A DNA stretch of 21,952 nucleotides from DASUMP01 sp036277635 (GTDB taxonomy: Bacteria > Actinomycetota > Acidimicrobiia > IMCC26256 > PALSA-610): assembly GCA_036277635.1 (NCBI GenBank), contig DASUMP010000018.1:1-21952 (forward strand), written 5' to 3'. Below, in pieces: positions 14,442-21,952 of the stretch. Each line of letters starts with the position of its first letter. Positions within the stretch are counted from its first letter, which is position 1. The position numbers and the translations under genes are program-made. Under the pieces are notes generated by a model, which saw nothing but the letters and a program-made list of their open reading frames with translations, had not been told where the DNA came from and did no database searches.

Positions 14442-16103
14442 GTGGAGTCGAGTGCACGAAGGTTCCGTCGCAGCCGCACGACGGTCCGTCTGGTGGCGGT
14501 GCTCGCGGTGCTGGCGCTCGCCGGCGCGGCGTGCGGCGGCGGCGACAGCGGCGATCCCGACTCCGACGACACGACGCCGACCACGGTCGGCACGCCCCAA
14601 CCGGGCGGCAGCCTCACGGTCGGCATCGAAGCCGAGTCGAACGGCCTCAACCCCACCTCGAGCTCCTTCGCGGTGTCGGGCACGCTGATGGCCACCGCGG
14701 TCTTCGACACGATCACGAAGTTCGACGACAACGAAGAGCCCCAGCCGTATCTCGCCGAGAAGCTGGACCCGAACGACGACTTCACCGAGTGGACGATCAC
14801 GCTGCGGCCCGGCATCACGTTCCACGACGGCACGCCGCTCACCTCGGAGGCGATCAAGGCGACGATCGAGGCCCAGCGCTCCGACGCCCTCGTCGGCATC
14901 GCGGTGCGCCCCGTGCTCGCCGACCCGCCCGTCGAGATCATCGACGAGCTCACCGCCACCGTGAAGCTCACGCGTTCGCTGCCGTACTTCCCGGCGTACG
15001 TGACCACCCAGCTCGGGATGATCGCGTCGCCGAAGTGGCTGGCGGAGGCGAAGGCCGACCCCGAGAAGAACCAGTTCCCGGTCGGGACCGGCCCCTACAA
15101 GATGAAGAGCCGCCAGCTCAACGCGCGCACGGTGGTCGAGCGCAACGAGGACTACTGGCGCGACGGCTTGCCCTACCTCGACGAGATCACCTTCGTCGTC
15201 AGCACCGACGCGCAGGTGCGCGCCCAGTCGCTGAAGGCGGGCGACTTCGACATCATCCACACGAACCGCGACGAAGACATCGTGACGTTCCGCGAGGACG
15301 ACGCGATCCAGCTCTGGGAGGACGACAGCGGCGAGGAGACCTTCGTCATGCTGAACACCCAGGCGGCGCCGTTCGACGACGTGCGTGCCCGCCAGGTGCT
15401 CGCTCACGCGACCGATCGCGAGACGATGGTGCAGTTGCTGGGCTCGGGCATCACCCAGGTCGCCAACGGGATGTTCGCCGAAGGGACCACGTTCTATTCG
15501 GATGTCGAGTTCCCCGAGTTCGATCCGGAGCGGGCGGCGGAGATCGCGGCCGACTACTGCGCCGACGAGCCCACGATGTGCGACGGCGACCGCATCAAGT
15601 TCGACTACAAGACCACCCCGAGCGCCGACAACAACGAGATCTACGAGACGCTCTCGGAGATGTGGTCCGACGTCGTGGCCGTGAAGCGCGTCCCGGTCGA
15701 GCAGGCCGCGTTCATCCAGGAGGTCGCGCTCGGCAACTACCAGGCCGTGCTGTGGCGCCAGTTCGGCGCGGTCGACCCCGACAGCGACATGTTGTGGCTC
15801 GACTCCGAGAACATCGGCGTGATCTCGCTGAACTTCGCCCGCAACGTCGATCCCGAGATCGACGAGTGGCTCGACCAGCAGCGGGTGTCCCTCGACCTCG
15901 AGGAGCGCCAGGAGCTGTGGGCGAAGATCTCCGCGAAGCTCAACGTCGACCTGCCGTACATCTGGCTGAACCACACGCTGTGGGGGATCGTCGCCGACCG
16001 CGACGTGCACGGCGTCGAAGGGATGTCGTTCCCCGACGGGGAACCGACGGTCCGGGAGATCAGCAACGGGCGTTTCGAGCTGATGGAGCTCTGGAAGGAG
16101 TGA
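14442..16103 (+). CDS. ABC importer substrate-binding lipoprotein, family 5, copy A
   Basis: 553 residues from GTG 14442, four bases after GGGGGG (14432-14437) and downstream of a clear promoter. The upstream in-frame TTG at 14376 is rejected because it is the -35 box. Signal peptide VRLVAVLAVLALAGAAC gives a lipidated Cys31, followed by an Asp/Thr linker. Family-5 features: GGSLTVGIEAESNGLNP, ITFHDGTPLTSEAIKA (125-140), and VGTGPYKMKSRQLNARTVVE. A CX6C pair (Cys373, Cys380) is shared with the next gene. It is closely related to the neighbouring copy over its whole length, so the two are tandem paralogs that probably feed one translocator. The substrate is unknown; peptide is the default. Confidence 0.93.
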   Translation: MESSARRFRRSRTTVRLVAVLAVLALAGAACGGGDSGDPDSDDTTPTTVGTPQPGGSLTVGIEAESNGLNPTSSSFAVSGTLMATAVFDTITKFDDNEEPQPYLAEKLDPNDDFTEWTITLRPGITFHDGTPLTSEAIKATIEAQRSDALVGIAVRPVLADPPVEIIDELTATVKLTRSLPYFPAYVTTQLGMIASPKWLAEAKADPEKNQFPVGTGPYKMKSRQLNARTVVERNEDYWRDGLPYLDEITFVVSTDAQVRAQSLKAGDFDIIHTNRDEDIVTFREDDAIQLWEDDSGEETFVMLNTQAAPFDDVRARQVLAHATDRETMVQLLGSGITQVANGMFAEGTTFYSDVEFPEFDPERAAEIAADYCADEPTMCDGDRIKFDYKTTPSADNNEIYETLSEMWSDVVAVKRVPVEQAAFIQEVALGNYQAVLWRQFGAVDPDSDMLWLDSENIGVISLNFARNVDPEIDEWLDQQRVSLDLEERQELWAKISAKLNVDLPYIWLNHTLWGIVADRDVHGVEGMSFPDGEPTVREISNGRFELMELWKE

Positions 16104-16105
16104 CG

Positions 16106-16123
16106 GCGCGCGTGCACGCGCGC
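16106..16123. terminator. 18-bp perfect palindrome after binding-protein copy A
   Basis: GCGCGCGTGCACGCGCGC is fully self-complementary and starts three bases after the stop at 16103. It could act as an attenuating hairpin between the two binding-protein genes, or form a cruciform. Just beyond it, GACGAC/GTCGTC/GACGAC (16124-16147) can form two competing stems. Without a loop or T-run, its terminator role is uncertain. Confidence 0.4.
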
Positions 16124-16152
16124 GACGACGGTCGTCCACGCGACGACAGGGC

Positions 16153-16158
16153 TATATT
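16153..16158 (+). promoter_or_regulatory. -10 box before binding-protein copy B
   Basis: TATATT matches TATAAT in five of six positions, which is rare in this GC-rich window. The expected -35 (about 16130-16135, GGTCGT) is poor, so the promoter may be weak or regulated. The start would be near 16165. Confidence 0.5.
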
Positions 16159-16164
16159 CCGTCC

Positions 16165-16184
16165 GCTGTGATCCCGGTCACAGC
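16165..16184. promoter_or_regulatory. CRP/FNR-type palindrome at the start of copy B transcript
   Basis: GCTGTGA (16165-16171) and TCACAGC (16178-16184) form a perfect inverted repeat around TCCCGG. It contains TGTGA-N6-TCACA, the textbook CRP-family site also used by mycobacterial CRP. It would span about +1 to +20 relative to the -10 at 16153, a position expected to repress. The regulator gene is not in the window. Confidence 0.6.
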
Positions 16185-16191
16185 ACACGTT

Positions 16192-16233
16192 CGGGCCGGG
16201 GGGCCCGTGCGACGACCCCGTTCCGTGAACGGG
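16192..16233 (+). other. Structured leader before binding-protein copy B
   Basis: Two hairpins can form in the 5' leader. One is CGGGCC-GGGG-GGCCCG (16192-16207); the other is CCCGTTC-CGT-GAACGGG (16217-16233). The second lies nine bases before the G-run ahead of the start and could affect ribosome access. No known riboswitch family is recognised. Confidence 0.35.
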
Positions 16234-16253
16234 TCGAGAGCAGGGGGGCGTTG

Positions 16254-17945
16254 GTGATCAACTCGCAGGTTCGGGCTCGCACGTGGGGATTCGGGCGCAT
16301 CGTCGCCGTACTCGTGGCGCTGACGCTGGTGCTCGCCGCGTGCGGCGGTGGCAGCGACGATCCGGAGGGTGAAGGCGAAGTCCCCGAGGACGACGCCGGC
16401 GACCCGGTGCCGGGTGGCGATCTCGTCTACGGGATCGAAGCCGAAGCCGACGGCATCAACCCGACCGCGAACAACTTCGCGATCGCGGCCGTGATCATGG
16501 GCCGCGCCGTGTTCGACCCGCTCGCGCAGTTCGACGAGGAGGGTGTGGCGCAGCCGTACCTGGCCGAGTCGATCGAGCCGAACGCCGACTGCACCGAGTG
16601 GACGATCACCCTGCGTTCCGGGATCACCTTCCACGACGGGACGCCGCTCACCTCCGAAGCGATCAAGGTGCACTTCGAGACGATCCTCGCCGAGGCGCTC
16701 GTCGGCCTCGTCCCGAAGGACATCTTCCGCTTCGACCAGACCCAGCCGGTCTCCGACACCAACACGCCGATCACCATCGTCGACGACCTCACCGCCACGG
16801 TCGCGATGAACGGTCCGAACTGCAACTTCCCTGCGTGGCTCACCGCGCAGTTCGGGTTCATCGGCTCGCCCACATGGATCCGCGCCGCCGAGGAGGACGC
16901 GGCCCTGAACCAGGAGCCGGTCGGCACCGGTCCGTTCAAGTTCGACGCGCGCCAGGTCAACGCGCGCACCAAGTTCGTGAAGAACCCCGACTACTGGCAG
17001 GAAGGGCTTCCCTACCTCGACTCCGTCACCTTCGTGGTGTCGACCGACGGTCAGGTGCGCGCCCAGAGCCTGAAGACGGGCGACTTCGACATCATCCACA
17101 CGACGCGTGAAGACGACATCAAGATCTTCCGCGACGACGACTCGATCAAGCTGTACGAGGACCCCACCGAAGAGGAGGGGTTCCTCATGTTCAACCACAG
17201 CATCCCGCCGTTCGACGACGTGCGGGCCCGCAAGGCGATCATCCAGGCCACCGACCGCCAGCAGTACGTGGATCTGCGCTCGGCCGGCCTGCCCGAGATC
17301 CCGAACGGGATCTTCCATCCCGACAGCCCCTTCTACACCGAGATCGAGAACTACCCGCAGCACGACCCGGAGGCCGCGATCGAGCTCGCCACCGACTACT
17401 GCGGGGACTTCCCCGAGAACTGCCAAGACGGCAAGATCAAGTTCAAGTGGAGCTCGACGCCGAGCCCCGACAGCGACGCCGACTTCGACCTGTTCCAGGA
17501 GCAGTGGAAGGACGTCGCAGTCATCGAGAAGGAGCTGATCGAGCAGGCGAACTACATCGTCGAGGTCGCGCTCGGTCAATGGCAGGCCACCGCGTGGCGC
17601 CAGTTCGGGAACCTCGACCCCGACTACGACACCGTGTGGTTCGACTCCCGCAAGATCGGACCGATCTCCATCAACTGGGGTCGCATCGACAACCCCGAGC
17701 TCGACCGTCTCATCGACGAGCAGCGCGCCACGCAGGACTTCGAGGAGCGCAAGGAGATCTGGCACCAGATCAACGAGACGTTCGCGGAGAACGGCGACTA
17801 CCTCTGGTACACGCACTCCATCTGGGCGATCGTCGCGGGCGACAACGTCCAGAGCGTGACCGACTTCGAGCTCCCCGACGGGTCGAAGGGCTGGCCGATC
17901 GCCGAGGGACGCCACAACCTGGCCCAGATCTGGATCAGCCAGTAG
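16254..17945 (+). CDS. ABC importer substrate-binding lipoprotein, family 5, copy B
   Basis: 563 residues from GTG 16254, five bases after AGGGGGG (16242-16248). TTG 16251 directly before it is in frame but too close to the G-run. The signal peptide ends in LTLVLAAC (Cys30), with a Gly/Asp/Glu linker after it. It shares long stretches with copy A: ITFHDGTPLTSEAIK, VNARTKFVKNPDYW beside VNAR-type text, VRAQSLKTGDFDIIHT, and a CX6C pair (Cys383, Cys390). The two copies differ most at the N-terminal linker and in the middle of lobe II, suggesting related but distinct ligands. It has its own -10 box and CRP-like site, so it may be expressed differently from copy A. The permease genes follow after 70 bases. 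Confidence 0.93.
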   Translation: MINSQVRARTWGFGRIVAVLVALTLVLAACGGGSDDPEGEGEVPEDDAGDPVPGGDLVYGIEAEADGINPTANNFAIAAVIMGRAVFDPLAQFDEEGVAQPYLAESIEPNADCTEWTITLRSGITFHDGTPLTSEAIKVHFETILAEALVGLVPKDIFRFDQTQPVSDTNTPITIVDDLTATVAMNGPNCNFPAWLTAQFGFIGSPTWIRAAEEDAALNQEPVGTGPFKFDARQVNARTKFVKNPDYWQEGLPYLDSVTFVVSTDGQVRAQSLKTGDFDIIHTTREDDIKIFRDDDSIKLYEDPTEEEGFLMFNHSIPPFDDVRARKAIIQATDRQQYVDLRSAGLPEIPNGIFHPDSPFYTEIENYPQHDPEAAIELATDYCGDFPENCQDGKIKFKWSSTPSPDSDADFDLFQEQWKDVAVIEKELIEQANYIVEVALGQWQATAWRQFGNLDPDYDTVWFDSRKIGPISINWGRIDNPELDRLIDEQRATQDFEERKEIWHQINETFAENGDYLWYTHSIWAIVAGDNVQSVTDFELPDGSKGWPIAEGRHNLAQIWISQ

Positions 17946-17998
17946 TCGTCGACGCAACGAACCGAGACCGACAGACGACGGACGACGAGGACGACACC

Positions 17999-18019
17999 AT
18001 GGCGGGGCGGACACGATGA
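17999..18019 (+). CDS. Possible six-codon leader ORF before the permease
   Basis: ATG 17999 opens the short frame MAGRTR, whose TGA (18017-18019) overlaps the permease ATG (18016-18018) as ATGA. The G-rich codons of this mini-frame double as the ribosome binding site for the permease. It could couple translation across the gap after binding-protein copy B, or be chance. Confidence 0.2.
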   Translation: MAGRTR

Positions 18020-19017
18020 GGTTCGTGTTGCGGCGTCTCGGCAGCATGGTGGTCGTCCTCGTCGTCGTGTCGTTCCTGACGTTCCTCTTGATGAACCTCC
18101 TGCCCGGCGGGCCGGAGGTGAACTACCTCGGGCCGCTCTACGTCGAAGACCTGAGCCTCTGTGAAGGCACTCCCACCGGCGATCTCGCGCGTGGATGCGC
18201 AGAGACCATCGACCTGCGCGACAAGCTCAACCTCGACAAGCCGTTCTTCGAGCGCTACGTGTCATGGGTCGGCAACGCGCTCACCGGCGACTTCGGCACG
18301 TCGTACCGTCAGGAGGGCGTCGCCGTCTTCGACATCATCAACGAGGCGCTCCCCACGTCGTTGTGGCTGATGGTCTACGCACAGGTCATCGCCTTCGTGA
18401 TCGCGATCCCGGTCGCGATCTATTCGGCGTATCGAGTCGGTCGCTGGTTCGACCGCGGCGCGACGGCCGCGTCGTTCGGCGTGATCGCCATCCCACCGTT
18501 CATCCTGGCGCTGTTGTTGATCTACTTCTTCGCGGTGAAGCTCGGGTGGTTCCCGACCGTGTACGACCCCGACGCCGAAGCGGTCGAGCGACTGCGCTCG
18601 ATGTTCATGCCCGCGTTCACGTTGGGACTCGGCCTGGCCGCCGTGTACGCGCGCCTCCTGCGCACGGACCTCGTCGCGACCCTGCAGGAAGACTTCATCC
18701 TCATGGCGCGGGCGAAGGGCATGCCCACGTGGCACATCCTGCTGCGGCACGCGCTGCGCCCGTCGACGTTCTCGCTCATCACCGTCGCCGGCATCCAGAT
18801 CGGCGCGCTCATCGGCGGCGCGCTCGTGGTGGAGCGCATCTTCTCCATGCCGGGTCTCGGCACGATCATCGTGGAGTCGGTGCTGAGCCGCGACTACCAA
18901 GTCGTGCAGGGAGCGATCCTGCTCATCACCGCCGCGTACGTGGCGGTCAACATCGCCGTCGACCTCGTCTACGGCTACCTCGACCCGAGGGTGCGTCATG
19001 CCCGAGCGGCTACCTGA
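18016..19017 (+). CDS. ABC importer permease, DppB/OppB-like (importer 2)
   Basis: 333 residues, membrane. It starts ATG 18016 with GGCGGGGCGG a few bases upstream, giving the family N-terminus MRFVLRRLGSMVVVLVVVSF. After the first membrane segment there is a periplasmic insert (about residues 34-66) with two cysteines, 49 and 61, that importer 1 lacks; it then rejoins the usual LDKPFFERYVSW. The EAA loop EDFILMARAKGMPTWHILLRHAL begins near residue 225, followed by ERIFSMPGLGTIIVES. It ends YGYLDPRVRHARAAT. The end overlaps the next gene by 20 bases. The cysteines could form a disulfide at the binding-protein docking face (inference). Confidence 0.94.
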   Translation: MRFVLRRLGSMVVVLVVVSFLTFLLMNLLPGGPEVNYLGPLYVEDLSLCEGTPTGDLARGCAETIDLRDKLNLDKPFFERYVSWVGNALTGDFGTSYRQEGVAVFDIINEALPTSLWLMVYAQVIAFVIAIPVAIYSAYRVGRWFDRGATAASFGVIAIPPFILALLLIYFFAVKLGWFPTVYDPDAEAVERLRSMFMPAFTLGLGLAAVYARLLRTDLVATLQEDFILMARAKGMPTWHILLRHALRPSTFSLITVAGIQIGALIGGALVVERIFSMPGLGTIIVESVLSRDYQVVQGAILLITAAYVAVNIAVDLVYGYLDPRVRHARAAT

Positions 19018-19951
19018 CTCCGCGTTGTCCGAACCGTTGACCTCCGACGCGGTGTTCCACGAGGCGCCCGCGGAGGTCGTCGCCGACGCGCTCGTGGCGG
19101 AGCCGGGCGGCGTGGCCGGGGAAGTGGAAGGCGCGCTCAAGCGACGCCTGGGGGTGGCGTTCTGGATCGCGGTCGGATGGCTGGTCCTGATCACGTTGCT
19201 CGCGATCTTCGCCCCGGTGCTCCCGCTCGACGATCCCGACGCGGTCGGCAGCGGCGGGAAGTGGGAGGGCACGAGCGGCGAGCACTGGCTCGGCACCGAC
19301 AACCTCGGCCGCGACGTCATGTCGCGCACGATCCACGGCGCGCGGGTGTCGTTGGTGGTCGGCTTCGCCGCGGTAGCCGGCGGCCTCGTCGTCGGCGGGT
19401 TCTTGGGCCTCGTCGCCGGGTTCAAGGGTGGCTGGTTCGAGCGCATCGTGATCGCGCTCGCCGACATCTTGTTGTCGTTCCCCGCGTTGATCCTCGCGCT
19501 CGCGATCGTCACCTTCCTCGGGCGCGACATGTGGAAGATCGTGCTCGCGCTCGGGATCCTGTCGATCGCGCCCATCACCCGTTTGTCGCGCGCGAACACG
19601 CTCCAGTGGTCGCAACGCGAGTTCGTGCTCGCGGCGCGCACGCTCGGTGCCAACAACCGGCGCATCCTCTTCCGCGAGGTCCTGCCGAACGTGCTGATGC
19701 CGATGGCGTCGCTCGCGCTCATCGGCGTCGCCATCGTCATCGTCGCCGAAGGCACGCTCTCGTTCCTCAACGTCGGGATCGACGACGCCATCTCGTGGGG
19801 CAAGCTCGTGTTCGAAGGCAAGGACTCACTCGAACAGGCACCTCACGTTGCTTTCGTCCCCGCGGGCGCGATGTTCCTCACGGTGCTCGCGCTGAACTTC
19901 GCCGGCGACCGGTTGCGCGCCCACTACGACGTGCGGGAGGGCCTGCTGTGA
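18998..19951 (+). CDS. ABC importer permease, DppC/OppC-like (importer 2)
   Basis: 317 residues. ATG 18998 lies within the end of the preceding permease gene, with GAGGGTG about five bases upstream. A hydrophilic, acidic N-terminal tail of about 50 residues precedes the first membrane segment (FWIAVGWLVLITLLAIFAPVL). The DppC hallmark HWLGTDNLGRDVMSRTIHGAR is near residue 97. The EAA loop REFVLAARTLGANNRRILFREVLPN starts near residue 206, then EGTLSFLNVGIDDAISWG. The acidic tail and the segment FEGKDSLEQAPHVAF differ from importer 1, showing that the two systems are not recent copies. Its stop overlaps the ATPase start as GTGA. Confidence 0.94.
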   Translation: MPERLPDSALSEPLTSDAVFHEAPAEVVADALVAEPGGVAGEVEGALKRRLGVAFWIAVGWLVLITLLAIFAPVLPLDDPDAVGSGGKWEGTSGEHWLGTDNLGRDVMSRTIHGARVSLVVGFAAVAGGLVVGGFLGLVAGFKGGWFERIVIALADILLSFPALILALAIVTFLGRDMWKIVLALGILSIAPITRLSRANTLQWSQREFVLAARTLGANNRRILFREVLPNVLMPMASLALIGVAIVIVAEGTLSFLNVGIDDAISWGKLVFEGKDSLEQAPHVAFVPAGAMFLTVLALNFAGDRLRAHYDVREGLL

Positions 19952-21045
19952 GCAGCGGTCACGACGCCGCCGAGCGCTCCTACGACCTGCCGACCGACGC
20001 GCCGCTGCTCGAGGTCGACGGGGTCAAGACGCACTTCCGCACCGAACGCGGCGTCGTGCGCGCCGTCGACGGCGTGTCGTTCCGGCTCGAGCGGGGCAAG
20101 ACGCTCGGCGTCGTGGGGGAGTCGGGATCCGGCAAGTCGGTCCTGTCGCGCTCGATCATGGGCCTGCTCCCACGCCACAACGTGATCCGCGACGGCAGCA
20201 TCCGCTTCGAAGGCCGCGAGATCGCGAACCTCTCGACCAAGCAGATGCAGGAGTTCTGGGGCACCCAGATGGCCATGGTGTTCCAAGACCCGATGACGTC
20301 GCTCAACCCGGTGATGAAGGTCGGTCGCCAGATCACCGAGTCGCTCCAGTACCACCTCGACGTGTCGAAAGACTTCGCGCGCGACACCGCCGAGGCGTTG
20401 CTCGCCTCCGTCGGGATCCCCGAACCCCGGCGGCGCCTCAACGAGTTCCCGCACCAGATGTCAGGCGGGATGCGCCAGCGCGTCACGATCGCGATCGCGC
20501 TCGCGTGCGGCCCGAAGCTGTTGTTCGCCGACGAGCCGACCACGGCGCTCGACGTGACCGTGCAAGCGCAGATCCTCGACCTGCTCGCCAGCCAGCAGCG
20601 CGAGCGCTTCATGGCGATGATCCTCGTCACCCACGACCTCGGCGTCGTGGCGGGCCGCGCCGACGACATCGCGGTGATGTACGCCGGCCGCATCGTCGAG
20701 AAGGCGCCGACGCGGGTGCTGTTCACCGAGATGCGCCACCCGTACTCCGAAGCGCTCCTCAAGTCGATCCCGAAGCTGGCGGATCCGAGCCACACCCGGT
20801 TGCAGGCGATCGGCGGGCGCCCGCCCGATCTCGTGAACCCGCCGCCGGGCTGCAAGTTCGCGCCGCGCTGTCCGTACGCACAGCCCCAATGCCGCGAGGA
20901 GGAGCCCCCGCTCGTGGAGCACGGAACGTCGGGTCACGAGTTCGCCTGCTGGTTCCCGGTGGGGACGCCCGAGGGTCGCGAGGCGCTCGCGCGCAACCAA
21001 GCCGCCGGGAGCGCACCGCTCGCCGGCACCGCGGCGGGGGCCTGA
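19948..21045 (+). CDS. ABC importer ATPase, DppD/OppD-like (importer 2)
   Basis: 365 residues. It powers importer 2 together with the next ATPase. GTG 19948 overlaps the permease stop and has GGAGG seven bases upstream; the frame is open further 5' but that would sit inside the permease. Seen: Walker A GESGSGKS (57-64), Q-loop FQDPMTSLNP (112-121), signature MSGGMRQR (171-178), Walker B LLFADEPTTALD (191-202), switch His229. The oligopeptide C-terminal region follows, with HPYSEALLKSIP and four cysteines at 302, 308, 315 and 334. That four-Cys pattern is what DppD-type subunits use for an iron-sulfur cluster; presence here is inferred. Confidence 0.95.
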   Translation: MSSGHDAAERSYDLPTDAPLLEVDGVKTHFRTERGVVRAVDGVSFRLERGKTLGVVGESGSGKSVLSRSIMGLLPRHNVIRDGSIRFEGREIANLSTKQMQEFWGTQMAMVFQDPMTSLNPVMKVGRQITESLQYHLDVSKDFARDTAEALLASVGIPEPRRRLNEFPHQMSGGMRQRVTIAIALACGPKLLFADEPTTALDVTVQAQILDLLASQQRERFMAMILVTHDLGVVAGRADDIAVMYAGRIVEKAPTRVLFTEMRHPYSEALLKSIPKLADPSHTRLQAIGGRPPDLVNPPPGCKFAPRCPYAQPQCREEEPPLVEHGTSGHEFACWFPVGTPEGREALARNQAAGSAPLAGTAAGA

Positions 21046-21046
21046 G

Positions 21047-21952
<906 letters not shown>

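Noticed and set aside
17946..17998. GACGAC-rich stretch before the importer 2 permease, considered as a tandem repeat
   Set aside because: The units are irregular and few. GAC/GAG-rich trinucleotides are common throughout the window through Asp codons, so no array is supported.
13713..18047. Minus-strand open frames of about 800 and 630 codons opposite the tandem binding proteins
   Set aside because: Both look alike only because the plus-strand paralogs are alike; no start, ribosome site or domain supports them.

Overview
The window reads as a GC-rich actinobacterial chromosome segment, most likely class Acidimicrobiia or a relative. The evidence is the strong G/C third-position bias, frequent GTG starts, Asp/Gly/Thr-rich linkers after lipoprotein signal peptides, TAnnnT-type -10 boxes and mycobacterial-style thiolase-like and crotonase families. 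Taxonomy is inferred from style, not from a marker gene. Coding density is very high. No gene-free stretch exceeds about 150 bases, and I see no tRNA, rRNA, CRISPR array or insertion sequence.

Layout. (1) 1-1404: 3' part of an ABC-F type ATPase. (2) 1493-7675: a complete family-5 (peptide/opine/nickel) ABC importer operon. It encodes a lipoprotein binding protein, two permeases, one polypeptide carrying both ATPases, and a small lipoprotein with a neocarzinostatin-like domain; a strong hairpin closes it. Its promoter has a palindrome filling the -35/-10 spacer. (3) 7738-8400: a CCoAOMT-type O-methyltransferase, probably leaderless, convergent with (4) 8416-10047 (minus): a small membrane protein followed by a two-part methyltransferase with a kinase-like N-terminal loop. 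(5) 10156-11798 (minus): a 2-hydroxyacid dehydrogenase and a class II aldolase, translationally coupled. (6) 11893-14360 (plus): an enoyl-CoA hydratase-type protein and a thiolase-like protein without the usual nucleophilic Cys. A 22-bp palindrome lies between (5) and (6). (7) 14442-21952: a second family-5 ABC importer. It has two paralogous binding-protein genes in tandem, two permeases and two separate ATPases; the last runs off the window.

How it works together. The two importers share architecture but differ in ATPase organisation and in regulation. Importer 1 has an operator-like TGAC-N6-GTCA element inside its promoter. A palindrome with the same core lies before the acyl-CoA genes. 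Importer 2 has a sigma70-like promoter before its first binding protein and a CRP/FNR-type TGTGA-N6-TCACA palindrome before the second. All four lipoprotein genes start just after a run of six G residues; I did not see this at the other starts I examined. The importer substrates cannot be read from the sequence; peptides are the default guess.

Nothing here is a clear new defence or mobile system. The observations most worth following are the lipid-anchored neocarzinostatin-fold protein tied to a peptide importer, the kinase-like/methyltransferase fusion with its small membrane partner, and the set of palindromic control sites.
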